From Sphagnum compactum (lineage: Eukaryota > Bryophyta > Sphagnopsida > Sphagnales): a stretch of 64,000 nt of DNA. The notes beneath the pieces are model-generated. The model saw only the letters and a program-made list of their open reading frames with translations, was not told the DNA's origin and searched no databases. The translations under genes and the position numbers were made by a program. The DNA lies in contig OZ234497.1 in NCBI GenBank assembly GCA_965153455.1, positions 8,990,001 to 9,054,000 on the forward strand, in the 5' to 3' direction. This document shows positions 62,557 through 64,000 of the stretch, piece by piece; the stretch's first letter is position 1; each line of letters begins with the position of its first letter.

Positions 62557-62856
62557 ATGGCGGCACGCGCGTTCTGTTCACGGATTCGTACTCGTAGTTA
62601 TGCTTACTTCATGGTACAGACCTTACACCTTTATCGGTTGAGCAAACCGAGAAGAAAGTTTTCTTTCGTTTGTCGATGACGATAATGAGGCTCTTCACTT
62701 TCTTCACTTTTGTCTTTTCGTCGGTTTCTGGTGTTAAGTGTAAGGATGGCTGATTTTTTTTTATTGCAATTGATGCGCTGTTGAAAAGATCGGAATCGTC
62801 TGAGATAGGTTTTCAAGTAGGAAGGAGTTACGTAATTCGTGGTGAAGGAACAAATG

Positions 62857-62904
<48 letters not shown>

Positions 62905-63954
62905 GGCTGTGGCTCTCGTAAAGCACGGAATTCAGACACGGCGTCTGTCTATCCGTCGCGCTCCATCAATTTCATAATGCCTCTAGATGCGCTTTAGGAC
63001 GTTTCATAGCTGTCGCAATCCTTGTAGGCTTTAGGAAAGTGTTTTCTTGTTCTCGACGATGTTTCCATACAAACTAACCTTGTCGGACAAAGTATCATGT
63101 TTAGGTTTTGGTAAATCGGATGCCAGTCGTAGGTCTCAGTTTGGAATTGTAATTACTGTCCTGCATCAGTCGGTATCCTGTGCTGCTCGAAGAGCTGGAT
63201 GATTGCTTGAGCTACGACTTCCCAGAAACGGCTTGTATATCAGTATATCAGTATGAACAGGATTATCTAAGCTCTTGCAATCATTGTTATGAATGATCAA
63301 CAATAATGCTTTTTCAGATGGCTGAGTAGTAGAATTGTGGTGGCATGAATGAATTGACTCTGATGTCTGCAGGGGGAGCTGGAACAGGGTCAAGGAGGTC
63401 TTAGAAGGCAATTCCTCTGTCAAACTGAAAATGGTCTTGAGGCAGCCACGTCCTGTGCACTAGAAGGTTTAGGGCTTAACTGCAAAATTGTTGGATCTGT
63501 TGACAACAAGACTGTAGTATCACATCCGATAGATGTTAAAGCTCATACATTGCATGAAGTGCAAGGTCCAGTTACAAAAAGAAATCTAGCAACAACAGGA
63601 AGTTCAACTGTATACAGTGGTGAGAATCTGGGATGTAGTCCATTTCTTGTCCATGAAACAAGAAAAAGAAACAGATTGTGGATCTCAAACTTGCCAGATT
63701 CAGGGGAGAGAATTTGTTTTGGATCCACATTGAGTAACCCATGTGTGATACAACAATGTCTTGTGGATCAAAAATGGCGAGGAGCAAGACAAATATGCTT
63801 GCTTCCACATGCTCATCTGTCAAGTGGAGCTTCTAGTATCACTCGAGTGCAGTCACGCTTGTATGCAGGTAATCCAGCATTGAGCTCCATACAGTCCCAG
63901 TCTTCTTCAAGGGAACACCTCACAGACTCTGCTGTGCCAAATTCCCTCATAGAG
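62557..63954 (+). CDS. Unrecognised protein, 5' part only (gene continues past the right edge)
   Basis: Not recognised. Exon 1 at 62557-62613 (ATG in ACCATGG context, 19 codons, arginine-rich, like the start of a mitochondrial or plastid targeting peptide) ends ATG|GTACAG. Exon 2 at 63373-63954 follows TCTGCAG and gives 194 uninterrupted codons in phase, ending ATAGAG|GTAAAT. The protein part is Ser/Gly/Cys-rich with a basic patch (HETRKRNRLW) and no membrane segment or repeat. Intron 1 holds a (CT)n run. Coding status rests on the long open exon, clean splice sites and G+C rise; the link between the two exons is inferred. Confidence 0.55.
62859..62899. repeat. (CT)n microsatellite
   Basis: About 20 CT repeats inside the predicted first intron, about 300 bases after the start codon of the right-hand gene. 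Confidence 0.97.
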
Positions 63955-64000
63955 GTAAATGCCCTTTTCATTGGTCCTGTCTTCTGATACAAGACATGCA

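Noticed and set aside
1-64000. CRISPR array, operon or prokaryotic defence locus
   Set aside because: All firm genes have spliceosomal introns and plant homologues; the tandem arrays lack conserved repeats with unique spacers.

Overview
The window looks like nuclear DNA of a land plant. Five intron-containing genes sit in gene islands separated by long AT-rich tracts full of transposon remains. The lineage cannot be fixed from one window. A non-seed plant (moss, lycophyte or fern) is my guess, because genes with many short introns alternate with degenerate Ty3, Ty1, hAT-like and PPR relics. That is inference.

Layout. 123-11407 (minus): most of a PIE1/SWR1-type chromatin remodelling ATPase, 18 exons resolved, about 2,206 codons, C-terminus beyond the left edge. 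11.4-15.9 kb: its 5' flank with microsatellites, then AT-rich DNA. 15862-19646: a young Ty1/copia element with matching LTRs and a 5-bp target duplication but a deleted gag-PR-INT core. 19.65-28.2 kb: AT-rich DNA with a PPR relic and a Ty3 protease fragment. About 28.95-35.95 kb: a decayed Ty3/gypsy element with the order gag, protease, C5-cytosine DNA methyltransferase, reverse transcriptase/RNase H, integrase, PHD finger. This is the most interesting object here. 36-42.6 kb: hAT-like relic and an 80-90 bp tandem array. 43445-46341 (minus): RsmD-type rRNA methyltransferase. 49221-49839 (plus): histone H2A with one intron. 50278-53822 (minus): ADIP-type coiled-coil protein. 55-62.3 kb: AT-rich DNA with simple arrays. 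62557-right edge (plus): unrecognised gene, 5' part only.

The host genes show no operon-like link. H2A and the ADIP-type gene converge, about 440 bp apart. A chromatin theme recurs: a SWR1-type ATPase (family role: exchange of H2A for H2A.Z), a canonical-type H2A, and a retroelement with a DNA-methylation writer plus a PHD reader. For the host genes I treat this as coincidence; for the retroelement, writer and reader lie in one element. Exon borders were set by hand from GT/AG sites, reading phase and remembered family conservation; most close in phase, and the uncertain ones are flagged.
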